Assembly (NCBI GenBank): GCA_029257185.1
Contig: JARICT010000036.1
Span: forward strand, 34,397 to 98,396
Direction of reading: 5' to 3'
Length of the DNA: 64,000 nucleotides
Origin: Quadrisphaera sp.
GTDB lineage: Bacteria > Actinomycetota > Actinomycetes > Actinomycetales > Quadrisphaeraceae
The notes beneath the pieces are model-generated. The model saw only the letters and a list, made by a program, of their open reading frames with translations, did no database searches and was not told where the DNA came from. Every line of letters begins with the position of its first letter. Position 1 is the stretch's first letter. Positions 43,602 to 52,682 of this stretch are shown here, piece after piece. The position numbers and the translations under genes are program-made.

Positions 43602-45256
43602 ACCTCCTCCAGTCGGCCACCGCCGTCGACACCGGCAACCCGGTGATCAACATCTCGATCTTCCTGGCGTTCGTCGTGGTGACGCTGGTGATCGTGCTCC
43701 GCGCCTCGCGCAACAACCGGACCGCCGCGGACTACTACGCCGCCGGCCGATCCTTCAGCGGCCCCCAGAACGGCACCGCCATCGCTGGCGACTACCTCTC
43801 CGCGGCGTCCTTCCTCGGCATCGCCGGTGCCATCGCCCTCAACGGCTACGACGGGTTCCTCTACTCGATCGGCTTCCTCGTCGCGTGGCTCGTCGCCCTG
43901 CTGCTGGTGGCCGAGCAGCTGCGCAACACCGGCCGCTTCACCATGGCGGACGTCCTCAGCTTCCGGCTGCGCCAGCGCCCGGTGCGCATGGCGGCGTCGC
44001 TGGCCACCCTCGCGGTGTGCTTCTTCTACCTGCTCGCCCAGATGGCGGGGGCGGGCGGCCTCGTCGCCCTGCTCCTCGGCATCAACGGCAAGGCGGCCCA
44101 GTACGTCGTCGTGGCGGTCGTCGGGCTGCTGATGATCTTCTACGTCCTCGTCGGCGGCATGAAGGGCACCACGTGGGTCCAGATCGTCAAGGCGGTGCTC
44201 CTCATCTCCGGCACCGCGGCCATGACCGTCTGGGTCCTGGTGCTCTACGGGTTCAACATCTCGGCGATCATGGGCGACGCGGTGGCGACCGCTGCGGCGC
44301 AGGGCGACGCGGACCCGCAGAGCCTCCTCGAGCCCGGACGCGCCTACGGCCTGTCCTCGCTGACCCGGCTGGACTTCATCTCCCTCGCCCTGGCGCTGGT
44401 GCTGGGCACGGCGGGCCTGCCGCACGTGCTGATGCGCTTCTACACCGTGCCCAACGCCAAGGAGGCGCGGCGCTCGGTGGTCTGGGCCATCTGGCTCATC
44501 GGCATCTTCTACCTGTTCACCCTGGTGCTCGGCTACGCGGCCGGGGCGATGGTGGGGCCCGACGCCATCAAGGCCGCACCGGGCGGGGCCAACAGCGCGG
44601 CGCTGCTGCTGGCCCTCGAGCTGGGTGGGCCGCTGCTGCTGGGGTTCATCTCCGCCGTCGCCTTCGCGACCATCCTCGCGGTCGTCGCAGGGCTGGCGAT
44701 CACCGCAGCAGCCTCCTTCGCCCATGACATCTACTCCTCGGTCATCAAGGACGGGCACGCGGACCCCGCCACCGAGGTCAGGGTCGCTCGGCGCACCGTG
44801 GTGGTCATCGGGGTCGTCGCCATCGTCGGCGGGATGTTCGCCATCGGTCAGAACATCGCGTTCCTCGTGGCGCTGGCCTTCGCCGTCGCCGCGAGCGCGA
44901 ACCTGCCGACGATCGTCTACTCGCTGTTCTGGCGTCGCTTCACCACCCGCGGGGCGCTGTGGAGCATCTACGGCGGTCTGATCAGCTGCGTCGTGCTGAT
45001 CATCTTCTCGCCGGTGGTGTCCGGCAAGGTCGACCCGGCCACGGGGGCGTCCCTGTCGATGATCACCGACCCGTCGATCGACTTCGCGATCTTCCCGCTC
45101 TCGAACCCGGGGATCGTCTCGATCCCGCTGGCGTTCCTGCTGGGGTGGATCGGCACCATGACCTCGAAGCCGGAGAGCAACCACGACGTCATGTACGACG
45201 AGATGGAGGTGCGAGCCCTGACCGGCGCGGGCTCAGAGAAGGCCACCGATCACTGA
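43598..45256 (+). CDS. actP: Sodium/solute symporter, acetate permease type
   Basis: A 552-residue member of the SSS family with about 13 membrane helices. Family blocks are YYAAGRSFSGPQNGTAIAGD, FRLRQRPVRMAASL and GTAGLPHVLMRFYTVPNAKEAR, the last typical of ActP-like acetate/pyruvate permeases. Coupled to the DUF485 gene. It imports a short-chain monocarboxylate with sodium; the exact substrate is not provable from sequence. It is followed by the 467-bp repeat region. Confidence 0.88.
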   Translation: MNLLQSATAVDTGNPVINISIFLAFVVVTLVIVLRASRNNRTAADYYAAGRSFSGPQNGTAIAGDYLSAASFLGIAGAIALNGYDGFLYSIGFLVAWLVALLLVAEQLRNTGRFTMADVLSFRLRQRPVRMAASLATLAVCFFYLLAQMAGAGGLVALLLGINGKAAQYVVVAVVGLLMIFYVLVGGMKGTTWVQIVKAVLLISGTAAMTVWVLVLYGFNISAIMGDAVATAAAQGDADPQSLLEPGRAYGLSSLTRLDFISLALALVLGTAGLPHVLMRFYTVPNAKEARRSVVWAIWLIGIFYLFTLVLGYAAGAMVGPDAIKAAPGGANSAALLLALELGGPLLLGFISAVAFATILAVVAGLAITAAASFAHDIYSSVIKDGHADPATEVRVARRTVVVIGVVAIVGGMFAIGQNIAFLVALAFAVAASANLPTIVYSLFWRRFTTRGALWSIYGGLISCVVLIIFSPVVSGKVDPATGASLSMITDPSIDFAIFPLSNPGIVSIPLAFLLGWIGTMTSKPESNHDVMYDEMEVRALTGAGSEKATDH

Positions 45257-45377
45257 GGCGGCCACCGGACCCCCTGGACGCTGGCCTCCGCACCCTGTGA
45301 GCGCTGGCCCTCACGCCCCTGCCCGACCGGGGACCTCCCACCGCACCCCCTCAGTGCTGGCCCTCGCACCCCTTGCG

Positions 45378-45438
45378 CGACCGGGGACCTCCCACCGTGT
45401 GATCGGCACGCGATCACACGGTGGGAGGTCCCCGGTCG
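45378..45438. repeat. Perfect 28-bp inverted repeat with 5-nt loop
   Basis: The left arm 45378-45405 starts CGACCGGGGACCTCCC and ends GTGTGATCG. Its exact reverse complement is 45411-45438. The loop is GCACG. A transcript from either strand would form an uninterrupted 28-bp stem. Confidence 0.95.
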
Positions 45439-45520
45439 TCTGCTGGCGTCGTGCTCGCGCGGTGGGAGGTCCCCGGTCGTCTGCTGGCGTCGTGCTCGCG
45501 CGGAGGGAAGTCCCCGGTCG
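45420..45520 (-). repeat. Three direct repeats, 41-bp period
   Basis: Cores start at 45420, 45461 and 45502. The first two 41-bp units are identical, including the 22-bp spacer TCTGCTGGCG...CTCGCGC. The third core differs at two positions (GGAGGGAAG) and the spacer then diverges. Confidence 0.93.
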
Positions 45521-45564
45521 CACGCCCGGCGGCCCAGCGGGGACGCAGCGTGCCCTCCAGCCGC

Positions 45565-45622
45565 CGAGCGGGGACTTGGCGCGGTCTCTGTCGGCGTGTC
45601 GCGGGCACGAGGTCCCCGCTCG
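45565..45622 (+). repeat. 58-nt hairpin repeat, copy 2
   Basis: CGAGCGGGGACTT pairs with AGGTCCCCGCTCG (13 bp with one G-U pair). The 32-nt loop contains CGGCGTGTCGCG, matching copies at 8268-8325 and 54366-54421. Confidence 0.9.
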
Positions 45623-45723
45623 ACCGGCCGACCCTGCACCAGCACCAGCACCACCGCCCGGCCACCGCGCGGCCACCGAGGTGGCTCACGGTGATCGACG
45701 GGCGTCGCCGGGGCCGTCCCCGC

Positions 45724-47133
45724 TCAGCTCCTCGAGCCTCCCGGCTGGTCCTCCGGCCACGTACGCCTCGCGTACCAGTAGCTGCTGATCGCCTCCAGGG
45801 TCCGGCCCTTCGTCTCCGGCACGGCCACGACGGTGAAGACCAGGAACACCAGCCCCAGGCCGGCGTAGATCCCGAACGCCCCGGAGAAGCCGATGGCGTT
45901 CGCGAGGGACAGGAACGTGAGGCTCACCAGCAGGCTCGCGGTCTGGTTGAGGCTGGACGACACCGAGGAGCCCAGCCCGCGCAGCCGGTTGGGGAAGATC
46001 TCCGAGCTGAGCAGCCACCCCACGGGGCTGATGCTCACCCCGAAGAAGCCGATGAACGTCACGAAGAACACCAGGGCCAGCACCGGGTCAGCGTCGCCGC
46101 CGAGGAAGACGAGCACCTCTGCGACCAGGGACAGGGCCATGCCGGCGAACCCGACGACCAGCAGCGGCTTGCGCCCCACCCTGTCGACGAGGGCGAGCGC
46201 CAGGAGCGTGGCACCGAGGTTGACCGCGCCCACGAGGGCCGTGGCGAGGATGGCCGAGTCCTGGTTCACGAACCCCGCGTCGGTGAGCACGCGCGGGGCG
46301 TAGAACAGCACCGTGTTGGCCCCGGTGAGCTGCTGCGCGACGCCGAGCACCACGCCGACGACGAGGCAGGCGCGCAGCCCCGGCTGCAGGAACTCCCGCA
46401 GGCGGGCGCCGCGCTCGTCGGACAGCGAGCCGCGGATGTCGTCGATCTCGCGGCCGGCCACGTCGGGCGCCGTCCCCACGTCGAGGAGGGCCTGCCGGGC
46501 CTCGTCGGCGCGCCCGCGCCCCACGAGCCAGCGCGGCGTCTCGTGGAGCTTCCGGATGCCCACGACGAGCACGATCGCCGGCACCACGGCGACGGCGAAC
46601 ATCGGACGCCAGCCGTCGCCGCTGACGGTGAAGAGGTAGTCCACGAGGTAGGAGGCGAGCAGCCCGACGGCGATGGCGGTCTGCGAGAGCGACCCGATGC
46701 GCCCGCGCAGGTGCGGCGGGGCGATCTCGGTGAGGTACATCGGCGTGATCATCGCCGAGGCACCCACCGCGAGCCCCACGACGACCCGGACGACGACGAA
46801 GACGAGGAACGTCGGCGCCAGCGCCGTCGCGATCGCGCCGACCCCGAAGAGCACGCCCAGCCACAGCAGCGCCCCCCGGCGCCCGAACCGGTCGGCGAAC
46901 CGCCCGCCGAAGATCGAGCCGACGATGGCACCGACGCTCACCGACGCGACGGCCACCTGGATCTGCAGGTCGGAGAGGCCGAACTCCTCGGCGAAGAACG
47001 ACTGCGCCCCCGAGACCACGCCGATGTCGTAGCCGAAGAGCAGCCCCCCGAGGGCCGCGATGATGCTCGTGGGCCACAGCCCCAGGCCGCGCTTCGTCTC
47101 GTCCCCCGTCGTCACCGGAAGAGCCTGCGCCAC
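45724..47133 (-). CDS. MFS sugar porter
   Basis: A 469-residue major-facilitator protein with 12 membrane helices. Sugar-porter signatures are FGYDIGVVSGA, GGRFADRFGRRGALL, RVVVGLAVGAS, YLTEIAP, QQLTGANTVLFYAPRV and the C-terminal PETKGRTLE. It should import a hexose or related sugar by proton symport. It starts at GTG 47133, with 47115 possible. It converges on the repeat array. Confidence 0.92.
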   Translation of the reverse strand: MAQALPVTTGDETKRGLGLWPTSIIAALGGLLFGYDIGVVSGAQSFFAEEFGLSDLQIQVAVASVSVGAIVGSIFGGRFADRFGRRGALLWLGVLFGVGAIATALAPTFLVFVVVRVVVGLAVGASAMITPMYLTEIAPPHLRGRIGSLSQTAIAVGLLASYLVDYLFTVSGDGWRPMFAVAVVPAIVLVVGIRKLHETPRWLVGRGRADEARQALLDVGTAPDVAGREIDDIRGSLSDERGARLREFLQPGLRACLVVGVVLGVAQQLTGANTVLFYAPRVLTDAGFVNQDSAILATALVGAVNLGATLLALALVDRVGRKPLLVVGFAGMALSLVAEVLVFLGGDADPVLALVFFVTFIGFFGVSISPVGWLLSSEIFPNRLRGLGSSVSSSLNQTASLLVSLTFLSLANAIGFSGAFGIYAGLGLVFLVFTVVAVPETKGRTLEAISSYWYARRTWPEDQPGGSRS

Positions 47134-47258
47134 GATCGACCGTCGCGCGACCCGTCGCCGCGTGCCCGGCTCACCACCCCGGGGCTGACGACAGGAGGAC
47201 GCGATGACGGCGGCCGGTGGGCTGAGGCCCCACGGCCGCCGGAGCGGCGCGGGCCGGC

Positions 47259-48272
47259 TCAGGTCAGCCGGACGACCATCTTCCCGGTGTTGGCGCCGCG
47301 GAGCATCTTCACGAAGGCCTCCCCCGCATGGCTGATGCCGTCGACGACCGTCTCGTCCATGACCAGGCGCCCGTCGTCCAGCGCGGGGACGGCCTCGGCG
47401 AGGAAGTCCGGCATCGAGGCGGAGTGGTCGCCGACGATGAAGCCCTGGAGCTTGACCCGGGTGCCCACCAGGCGGGTCAGGTTCCGCGGCCCGGGGGGCG
47501 CCTCGGTGGCGTTGTAGGCCGAGATGGCGCCGCAGAGCGCCGCACGCCCGTGGGGACGGAAGGCGCCGATGGCGGCTTCGAGGTGGTCGCCGCCCACGTT
47601 GTCGAAGTAGACGTCGATCCCGTCGGGCGCCGCCTCGCCCAGCTGGTCCGCGACGGAGCCGTCCTTGTAGTTGAACGCCGCGTCGAAGCCGAGGTCGCCG
47701 GTGAGGTAGGCGATCTTGTCCGCCGAGCCGGCCGAGCCGATGACCCGCGAGGCACCGCGGATCTTCGCCAGCTGCCCCGCCACCGAGCCGACCGCCCCGG
47801 CCGCGCCGGAGACGAACACGACGTCGCCGCCCCGCATCTGGGCGATCTCGGTCAGGCCCACCCACGCGGTCAGCCCCGTCATGCCCAGCACGCCGAGGTA
47901 CGCCGAGGCGGGCGCCGCGTCGGTGTCGACGACCCGCGCGACGCTGGCGTCCACCACGGACACCTCGCGCCACCCGAGGCCGTGGACGACGGACGCCCCG
48001 ACCGCCACCGACGGGTCCTCCGAGGCCACGACCGTGCCGACGGCGGCGCCGTCCATGACCTTCCCGACCTCGAACGGCGGGACGTAGGAGGGCGCGTCGC
48101 TCATGCGCCCGCGCATGTACGGGTCGACCGAGACGTAGTCGTTGACCACGAGCAGCTGTCCGTCACGGAGCTCGGGCACGTCCGTCTCGACCAGGTCGAA
48201 GGTGGAGTCGTCGGGCCAGCCGTGCGGGCGGGAGGCGAGGCGGACCTCGCGGGAGGTGGTGGGGATGTCCAT
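47259..48272 (-). CDS. CurA-like NADP-dependent oxidoreductase
   Basis: A 337-residue medium-chain reductase of the 2-alkenal / curcumin reductase group. YVSVDPYMRGRMSD is the family signature near residue 50, and VFVSGAAGAVGSVAGQLAKI is the NADPH Rossmann loop. VYFDNVGGDHLEAAI follows. No zinc ligands. It reduces alpha,beta-unsaturated carbonyl compounds, often in detoxification. ATG 48272 is preferred over GTG 48281. Confidence 0.88.
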   Translation of the reverse strand: MDIPTTSREVRLASRPHGWPDDSTFDLVETDVPELRDGQLLVVNDYVSVDPYMRGRMSDAPSYVPPFEVGKVMDGAAVGTVVASEDPSVAVGASVVHGLGWREVSVVDASVARVVDTDAAPASAYLGVLGMTGLTAWVGLTEIAQMRGGDVVFVSGAAGAVGSVAGQLAKIRGASRVIGSAGSADKIAYLTGDLGFDAAFNYKDGSVADQLGEAAPDGIDVYFDNVGGDHLEAAIGAFRPHGRAALCGAISAYNATEAPPGPRNLTRLVGTRVKLQGFIVGDHSASMPDFLAEAVPALDDGRLVMDETVVDGISHAGEAFVKMLRGANTGKMVVRLT

Positions 48273-48317
48273 GCCCACCACGCTAAGCCCGCTCCTCCAG
48301 GGGTGCAGGGGGGGCGG

Positions 48318-48629
48318 TCAGCCGCGGACGTCGGCCAGCGGCCAGCCGCCCGCGGCCAGGTGCGAGGAGACGCGGGCGACGTCCGCGCCGGCCGGCTCGT
48401 CGAGCGTGGCGCGGGAGACCATGCGCTCCACGTCGGCGGTGGTGATCACCTCGCCCTGCTCCACCATGGAGGCGAGGACGTCGGCGATCTGACGGACCTC
48501 GACGTCCGTGAGGCAGCGCCGCAGCACCCCGAGCAGCGCCACGTAGTCACCCTTCGGCACACCGGCCGGGTAGCCCGCTCGCAACCAGTCGACGATGCGG
48601 CCCGCGAAGCCCGGCTCGGGGCTGGTCAC
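48318..48629 (-). CDS. DUF3349 protein
   Basis: A 103-residue helical protein with IVDWLRAGYPAGVPKGDYVALLGVL and TTADVERMVSR, the DUF3349 pattern. The mycobacterial homologue Rv0543c follows a small membrane protein and pitA in the same order as here. Function unknown. It starts with GTG at 48629, overlapping the stop of the membrane-protein gene. Confidence 0.85.
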   Translation of the reverse strand: MTSPEPGFAGRIVDWLRAGYPAGVPKGDYVALLGVLRRCLTDVEVRQIADVLASMVEQGEVITTADVERMVSRATLDEPAGADVARVSSHLAAGGWPLADVRG

Positions 48630-48943
48630 GGCTCGGCGACGAGCGACGGGGTCCCCTGCTCGAAGCTCACCGCCATGCCGAAGCCGCCGGCGACGATCAC
48701 GGCGATGCCCAGCAGCACGACGACGACCACCACGGCGAAGCACACCACCGCCACCACGCGGCCCAGCGGACGGGCGGCGGGGGCCCGCACGGTCACGCCG
48801 CCCGCGGCCAGCTCGGTCTCGCTCCCGCGGGCCAGAGCGCGCACCCCGAGCGCGAACAGCGCCGGCAGCCCGGCGCCGAGGACCAGCGCGATGAGGAGGA
48901 CCTCCCCCAGCGAGCGGGCCTCCTGGACGAGCGCGTCGACCAT
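48626..48943 (-). CDS. Small two-helix membrane protein of the pit locus
   Basis: A 105-residue protein with two membrane helices (about 14-36 and 62-88). It corresponds in position to Rv0544c of the mycobacterial pitA locus. GGAGG lies before the start; GTG 48946 is also possible. Function unknown; it may modulate phosphate transport (inference). Confidence 0.75.
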   Translation of the reverse strand: MVDALVQEARSLGEVLLIALVLGAGLPALFALGVRALARGSETELAAGGVTVRAPAARPLGRVVAVVCFAVVVVVVLLGIAVIVAGGFGMAVSFEQGTPSLVAEP

Positions 48944-48985
48944 CACGGCCTCCCTGCGGGTCGGGTGCTGGGGTCGGGACGCACG

Positions 48986-50206
48986 TCAGACGCCCACGCG
49001 GTCGGTGGTGGGGACGGGCGTCGGCGCGGACGGCCACGGCTCGTCGACGTTGTCGGCGTGCACGGGCTTGCGGCGCGACCGCCCGTAGATCAGCGCGGAC
49101 CCCACGGCCAGGACGGAGGAGATGGCCAGCGCCGCGGGCAGGCCGCCGCCGAGGAGCTCACCGAGCCACCACAGGCCGGCGGCCACGAGGGCCGCGGCGG
49201 GCAGCGTGACGACCCACGCGACCACCATGCGCCCGAAGACGCCCCAGCGGACCTTCGCGCCGGGCCACCCGAGCCCGGAGCCGAGCACCGCCCCGGTGGT
49301 GACCTGCGTGGTGGACAGCGCCAGCCCCACGTGGCTGGAGACGAGGATGACGGCGGCGGACGCCGACTGCGCTGCGAGGCCCTGGGGGGGCGTGATCTCG
49401 ACGAGACCCTTGCCGAGCGTGCGGATGATGCGCCACCCGCCGAGGTAGGTGCCCAGGGCGATCGCGAAGGCGCAGGCTGCCTTGACCCAGAAGGGGACGC
49501 TCTCGGTGTCGCTCCAGCGACCGGAGGCGATGAGGGCGAGGGTGATGACGCCCATCGTCTTCTGGGCGTCGTTGGTGCCGTGCGCGAGGGAGACGAGGGA
49601 CGCGGAGCCGATCTGGCCCCACCGCAGCCCGTCGGCGGTGAACCGTGCGGCGACGCCGAGCATGATCCGGAACACCAGCCAGGTGCCCACGGCGGCGACG
49701 AGCCCGGCGACCAGCGGGGAGAGCACCGCGGGGAGGATCACCGTGCCGACCACGCCGCCGAGGCCCGCGCCGTCGCCGGCCCAGTTCACGCCCGAGAAGC
49801 CGAGCCCGACGATCGTCGCGCCGATGAGCCCGCCGAACAGGGCGTGCGTGGAGCTGGAGGGGAGGCCGAGGAGCCAGGTCACGAGGTTCCACAGGATCGC
49901 CCCGGACAGCCCGGCGAGCACGATGATCAGCAGGGCCTGCCCGCCGTCGCCGACCAGCTCGGGGACCGGCGAGCCGTCGGGCCCCTGGATCCTCACCACG
50001 GCGTTGGTGACGGTCAGCGCCACCTGCACCGAGAGGAAGGCGCCGACGAGGTTCAGGATGCCCGCGAGGAGCACCGCGGACTTGGGGGTCAGCGCTCCGG
50101 TGGCGATCGAGGTGGCCACGGCGTTCGCGGTGTCGTGGAACCCGTTGGTGAAATCGAAAGCCAGTGCGATCGCGATGACCAGCACCAGCACGACGGTCAC
50201 GGTCAC
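48986..50206 (-). CDS. pitA: PiT-family inorganic phosphate transporter
   Basis: A 406-residue transporter with 10-11 membrane helices. The duplicated PiT signatures are FDFTNGFHDTANAVATSIATGAL near the start and SLAHGTNDAQKTMGVITLAL in the middle. It imports metal-phosphate with protons. I start at the GTG at 50206, where homologues begin (VTVTVVLVLVIAIALAFD); an ATG at 50260 would add 18 residues. First gene of a conserved three-gene unit. Confidence 0.92.
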   Translation of the reverse strand: MTVTVVLVLVIAIALAFDFTNGFHDTANAVATSIATGALTPKSAVLLAGILNLVGAFLSVQVALTVTNAVVRIQGPDGSPVPELVGDGGQALLIIVLAGLSGAILWNLVTWLLGLPSSSTHALFGGLIGATIVGLGFSGVNWAGDGAGLGGVVGTVILPAVLSPLVAGLVAAVGTWLVFRIMLGVAARFTADGLRWGQIGSASLVSLAHGTNDAQKTMGVITLALIASGRWSDTESVPFWVKAACAFAIALGTYLGGWRIIRTLGKGLVEITPPQGLAAQSASAAVILVSSHVGLALSTTQVTTGAVLGSGLGWPGAKVRWGVFGRMVVAWVVTLPAAALVAAGLWWLGELLGGGLPAALAISSVLAVGSALIYGRSRRKPVHADNVDEPWPSAPTPVPTTDRVGV

Positions 50207-50347
50207 GGAACCACCCGCACGGCGCTCAGGGTCACGCTCACGGAACGCATGCTGCAGCATGGCGCATCCCGGGGCATAGGGGGTGTCGACGAGCCGTCGG
50301 CAAGTGTTCACCGGCCGTTCACCCCCGCCCCGACGCCGGCGCTCCGC

Positions 50348-51163
50348 TCACGCGCGCGGGCGCACCGTGAGGCACTGGGCGACGGTGGCGAAGGGCCCTC
50401 TGGCGTCGTGCACGGTGCTCTGGGTCAGACCGAGGCCGCTCGGCCCGAAGGACACCGCGGTGTCGAGCCCCACCCACCCGCCGGCCTCGTCGAGCGCGGG
50501 CTCGTCGTAGAGGTGGACGGTGAGGTCCAGGTTGGGGAACGCCACCTGCTCGGTCGGGGCGCGGGGGGTGAGCCCGTTGGCCAGGTCGACGAGCACCAGG
50601 GCTCGCGCCGTGGCGCAGACCTCCTCGCCGGCGAGCAGCGGCACGTCGGTGCGCACCCACCCGGCGGCCCGTCCCGGCTCCTGCTCGCGCCGTCTCGCCT
50701 GGACGCTGGCGGTGAAGCCGCCGGGCCACACCGCGGAGGCGTCCCACGCCGGCATGGTCTCCAGCGCCTCGATCGGCGCCAGCGCGCTCCCCTCGAGGAC
50801 GCCGGTGTCGTAGCGCTGCGCGAGCCACGCGCGCAGGACCACCGCGTCACGCCCGCCGTGGCCCAGCCGCGCCTGCACCAGCTCGACGGTGCGGCCGGCC
50901 CGCAGGACGCTCAGGTGCACGTCCACCACCTCGATCGGCAGCGTCCCGAGGATGTCGTAGGACAGCCGGACCAGCCGCAGGCGGTCCTGCGCGCGGCGGG
51001 CGCCGTGGTCGAGCTCGACGAGGTGGGCGAGCAGGCCGATGACCGGGCCGATGTGCTGCTCCTGCGGGTTCCACCCGCCACCGGTCCGCGGCGTCGCCCG
51101 GAACGCGCCGGAGCCGAGACGCTCGAAGTACGCGCCCGGTCCGTCCGCGGGGGTGTCCGTCAT
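50348..51163 (-). CDS. Acyl-CoA thioesterase-like double-hotdog protein
   Basis: A 271-residue protein with two hotdog halves, as in TesB-type and mycobacterial thioesterase-family proteins. Recognisable pieces are WNPQEQHIGPVIGLLAHLVE, RLSYDILGTLPIE and the C-terminal DTAVSFGPSGLGLTQSTVHD. It hydrolyses acyl-CoA, substrate unknown. ATG 51163 is preferred over 51172. It is divergent from the MHS transporter. Confidence 0.82.
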   Translation of the reverse strand: MTDTPADGPGAYFERLGSGAFRATPRTGGGWNPQEQHIGPVIGLLAHLVELDHGARRAQDRLRLVRLSYDILGTLPIEVVDVHLSVLRAGRTVELVQARLGHGGRDAVVLRAWLAQRYDTGVLEGSALAPIEALETMPAWDASAVWPGGFTASVQARRREQEPGRAAGWVRTDVPLLAGEEVCATARALVLVDLANGLTPRAPTEQVAFPNLDLTVHLYDEPALDEAGGWVGLDTAVSFGPSGLGLTQSTVHDARGPFATVAQCLTVRPRA

Positions 51164-51227
51164 GCCCGCCATCGTGTCACCGCAGGTCAGCGCGCCGCCG
51201 ACGCGGCCGTGGCGGTGCGTGGGTCGA

Positions 51228-51240
51228 GGTGGTCACCACC
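51228..51240. promoter_or_regulatory. Palindrome GGTGGTCACCACC
   Basis: A 13-bp palindrome with 6-bp arms, 13 bp before the GTATAC site in the divergent region. Possible second operator. Confidence 0.35.
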
Positions 51241-51251
51241 GGCCGCCGGAT

Positions 51252-51259
51252 CGTATACG
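51252..51259. promoter_or_regulatory. CGTATACG palindrome before the MHS transporter
   Basis: The sequence GATCGTATACGTTG matches similar sites at 58409 and 61755. It lies about 50 bp before the transporter start. The TATACG part could also be a -10 box, so a bound repressor would block transcription. Candidate site for the GntR protein encoded at 57620. Confidence 0.5.
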
Positions 51260-51305
51260 TTGTGGCTCTCTCATCGCACGACGACGTCCGACACGAGGAG
51301 TTCCC

Positions 51306-52682
51306 ATGAGCAGCACCGCGACGGACGAACCCCGGGGGGTGGACCGCCGCGTCGCCCTGGCGACGCTCGTGGGCACGTCCTTCGAGTGGTACGACTTCTT
51401 CATCTACAGCACCGCCGCGGCGCTGGTCTTCCCCGCGCTGTTCTTCGACCAGTACGGCGCCGAGCTCTCGGTGCTGCTGTCCTTCGCCACCGTCGGCATC
51501 AGCTTCCTCTTCCGCCCCCTGGGCGCCTTCCTCGCCGGAGCGCTGGGCGACCGGGCCGGGCGCAAGGTGGTCCTCGTGGTCACGCTGCTGGTCATGGGGG
51601 TGGCCACCACCGCCGTCGGGCTCCTGCCCACCGCGGCGAGCATCGGCATCGCCGCCCCGATCCTGCTGCTGACGCTGCGCATCTTCCAGGGCCTGGCCGC
51701 CGGCGGCGAGTGGGGCGGCGCCACCCTCATGGCCGTCGAGCACGCGCACCCCCGCTACCGCGCACGCGCCGGGATCTACCCGCAGCTGGGCGTGCCGGTG
51801 GGCCTGCTCATGGCGAGCGGCGTCAACGCCCTCATGACGGGGGTGATCACCCCCGGCGACGCCTTCGTCGAGTGGGGCTGGCGGGTGCCGTTCCTGCTGA
51901 GCATCGTCCTCGTCGTGCTCGGTTACCTCGTGCGCCGCGCCGTCGACGAGAGCCCCGTCTTCGCGGAGATGAAGTCGACGATGACGCGCGCCAAGGCCCC
52001 CGTCGCCGCGCTGTGGCGCCGCCACGGCCTCCTGGTGTTCCTGGCCGCCCTGGTCTTCGCCGGCAACAACGCCGCGGGGTACATGACGACCGGGCCGTTC
52101 GTGGCCCAGTACGCCACCAACCCCGAGGGGCCGGTGGGCCTGAGCCGCACCGCGGTGCTGCTCGCCATCGCCGTCTCGGCCGTGACCTGGGGGCTGTTCA
52201 CCATCGTCTCGGGCTCGCTGGGGGACCGCATCGGCCGGCGCAAGACCCTCGCCATCGGCAACGTGGCCATCGCGGTGCTCGCCTTCCCGATGTTCGCCCT
52301 GGTGGGCAGCGGCAGCGCGCTGCTGCTCACCGCCGGCCTGGTCCTCTTCACGGTCGGGCTGGGGCTCGCCTACGGACCGCTGTGCGCGTTCTACGCCGAG
52401 CTCTTCCCCGCCTCGGTCCGCACGTCGGGGGTGTCCATCGCCTACGCGTTCGGGGCCATCCTGGGCGGGGCGTTCTCGCCGACCATCGCCCAGTACCTCC
52501 TCCAGCGCACCGGCTCGCTGACCTCGGCGGCGGTCTACCTCGCGATCATGGCCCTCCTCGCCCTCGGCGCCCTCGCGGTGCTGCGCGACCGCCCCGGCAT
52601 CGACCTGTCGATCACCAACGAGGAGGCGCAGCAGGGCGCGATCGGTCTCGGGCGGCGCGCCGAGAAGGAGCCGGTGTCATGA
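51306..52682 (+). CDS. MHS-family MFS transporter
   Basis: A 458-residue metabolite:H+ symporter with 12 helices. The signatures are GTSFEWYDFFIYSTAAALVF, FRPLGAFLAGALGDRAGRK, GGEWGGATLMAVEHA and GDRIGRRKTLAIG. Relatives import dicarboxylates, aromatic acids or betaines. GAGGAG lies before the ATG. The stop overlaps the P450 start (ATGA), so it probably imports the substrate of that enzyme set (inference). Confidence 0.9.
   Translation: MSSTATDEPRGVDRRVALATLVGTSFEWYDFFIYSTAAALVFPALFFDQYGAELSVLLSFATVGISFLFRPLGAFLAGALGDRAGRKVVLVVTLLVMGVATTAVGLLPTAASIGIAAPILLLTLRIFQGLAAGGEWGGATLMAVEHAHPRYRARAGIYPQLGVPVGLLMASGVNALMTGVITPGDAFVEWGWRVPFLLSIVLVVLGYLVRRAVDESPVFAEMKSTMTRAKAPVAALWRRHGLLVFLAALVFAGNNAAGYMTTGPFVAQYATNPEGPVGLSRTAVLLAIAVSAVTWGLFTIVSGSLGDRIGRRKTLAIGNVAIAVLAFPMFALVGSGSALLLTAGLVLFTVGLGLAYGPLCAFYAELFPASVRTSGVSIAYAFGAILGGAFSPTIAQYLLQRTGSLTSAAVYLAIMALLALGALAVLRDRPGIDLSITNEEAQQGAIGLGRRAEKEPVS

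Larger units (their letters stand above)
45257..45723. repeat. 467-bp intergenic composite repeat array
   Basis: No gene is convincing. From left to right it holds: imperfect units rich in GCTGGCCCTC; the core GACCGGGGACCTCCCACCG at 45325 and 45379 (54 bp apart); a perfect 28-bp inverted repeat (45378-45438); three inverted copies GGTGGGAGGTCCCCGGTCG at 45420, 45461 and 45502 (41 bp apart); and a 58-nt hairpin at 45565-45622. It lies between the converging symporter and sugar-porter genes. ORFs across it encode only repeat-derived peptides. Confidence 0.9.

Noticed and set aside
45420..45520. CRISPR array at the 41-bp repeats
   Set aside because: Two of the intervening sequences are identical, there are only three units and no cas genes. 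The cores belong to the same family as other intergenic repeats.
45250..45788. Several open frames of 90-160 codons through the repeat array
   Set aside because: They encode only peptides generated by the repeated core (for example PGTSHR and GDLPP units), in both strands, with no ribosome site. They are better explained as non-coding repeats.
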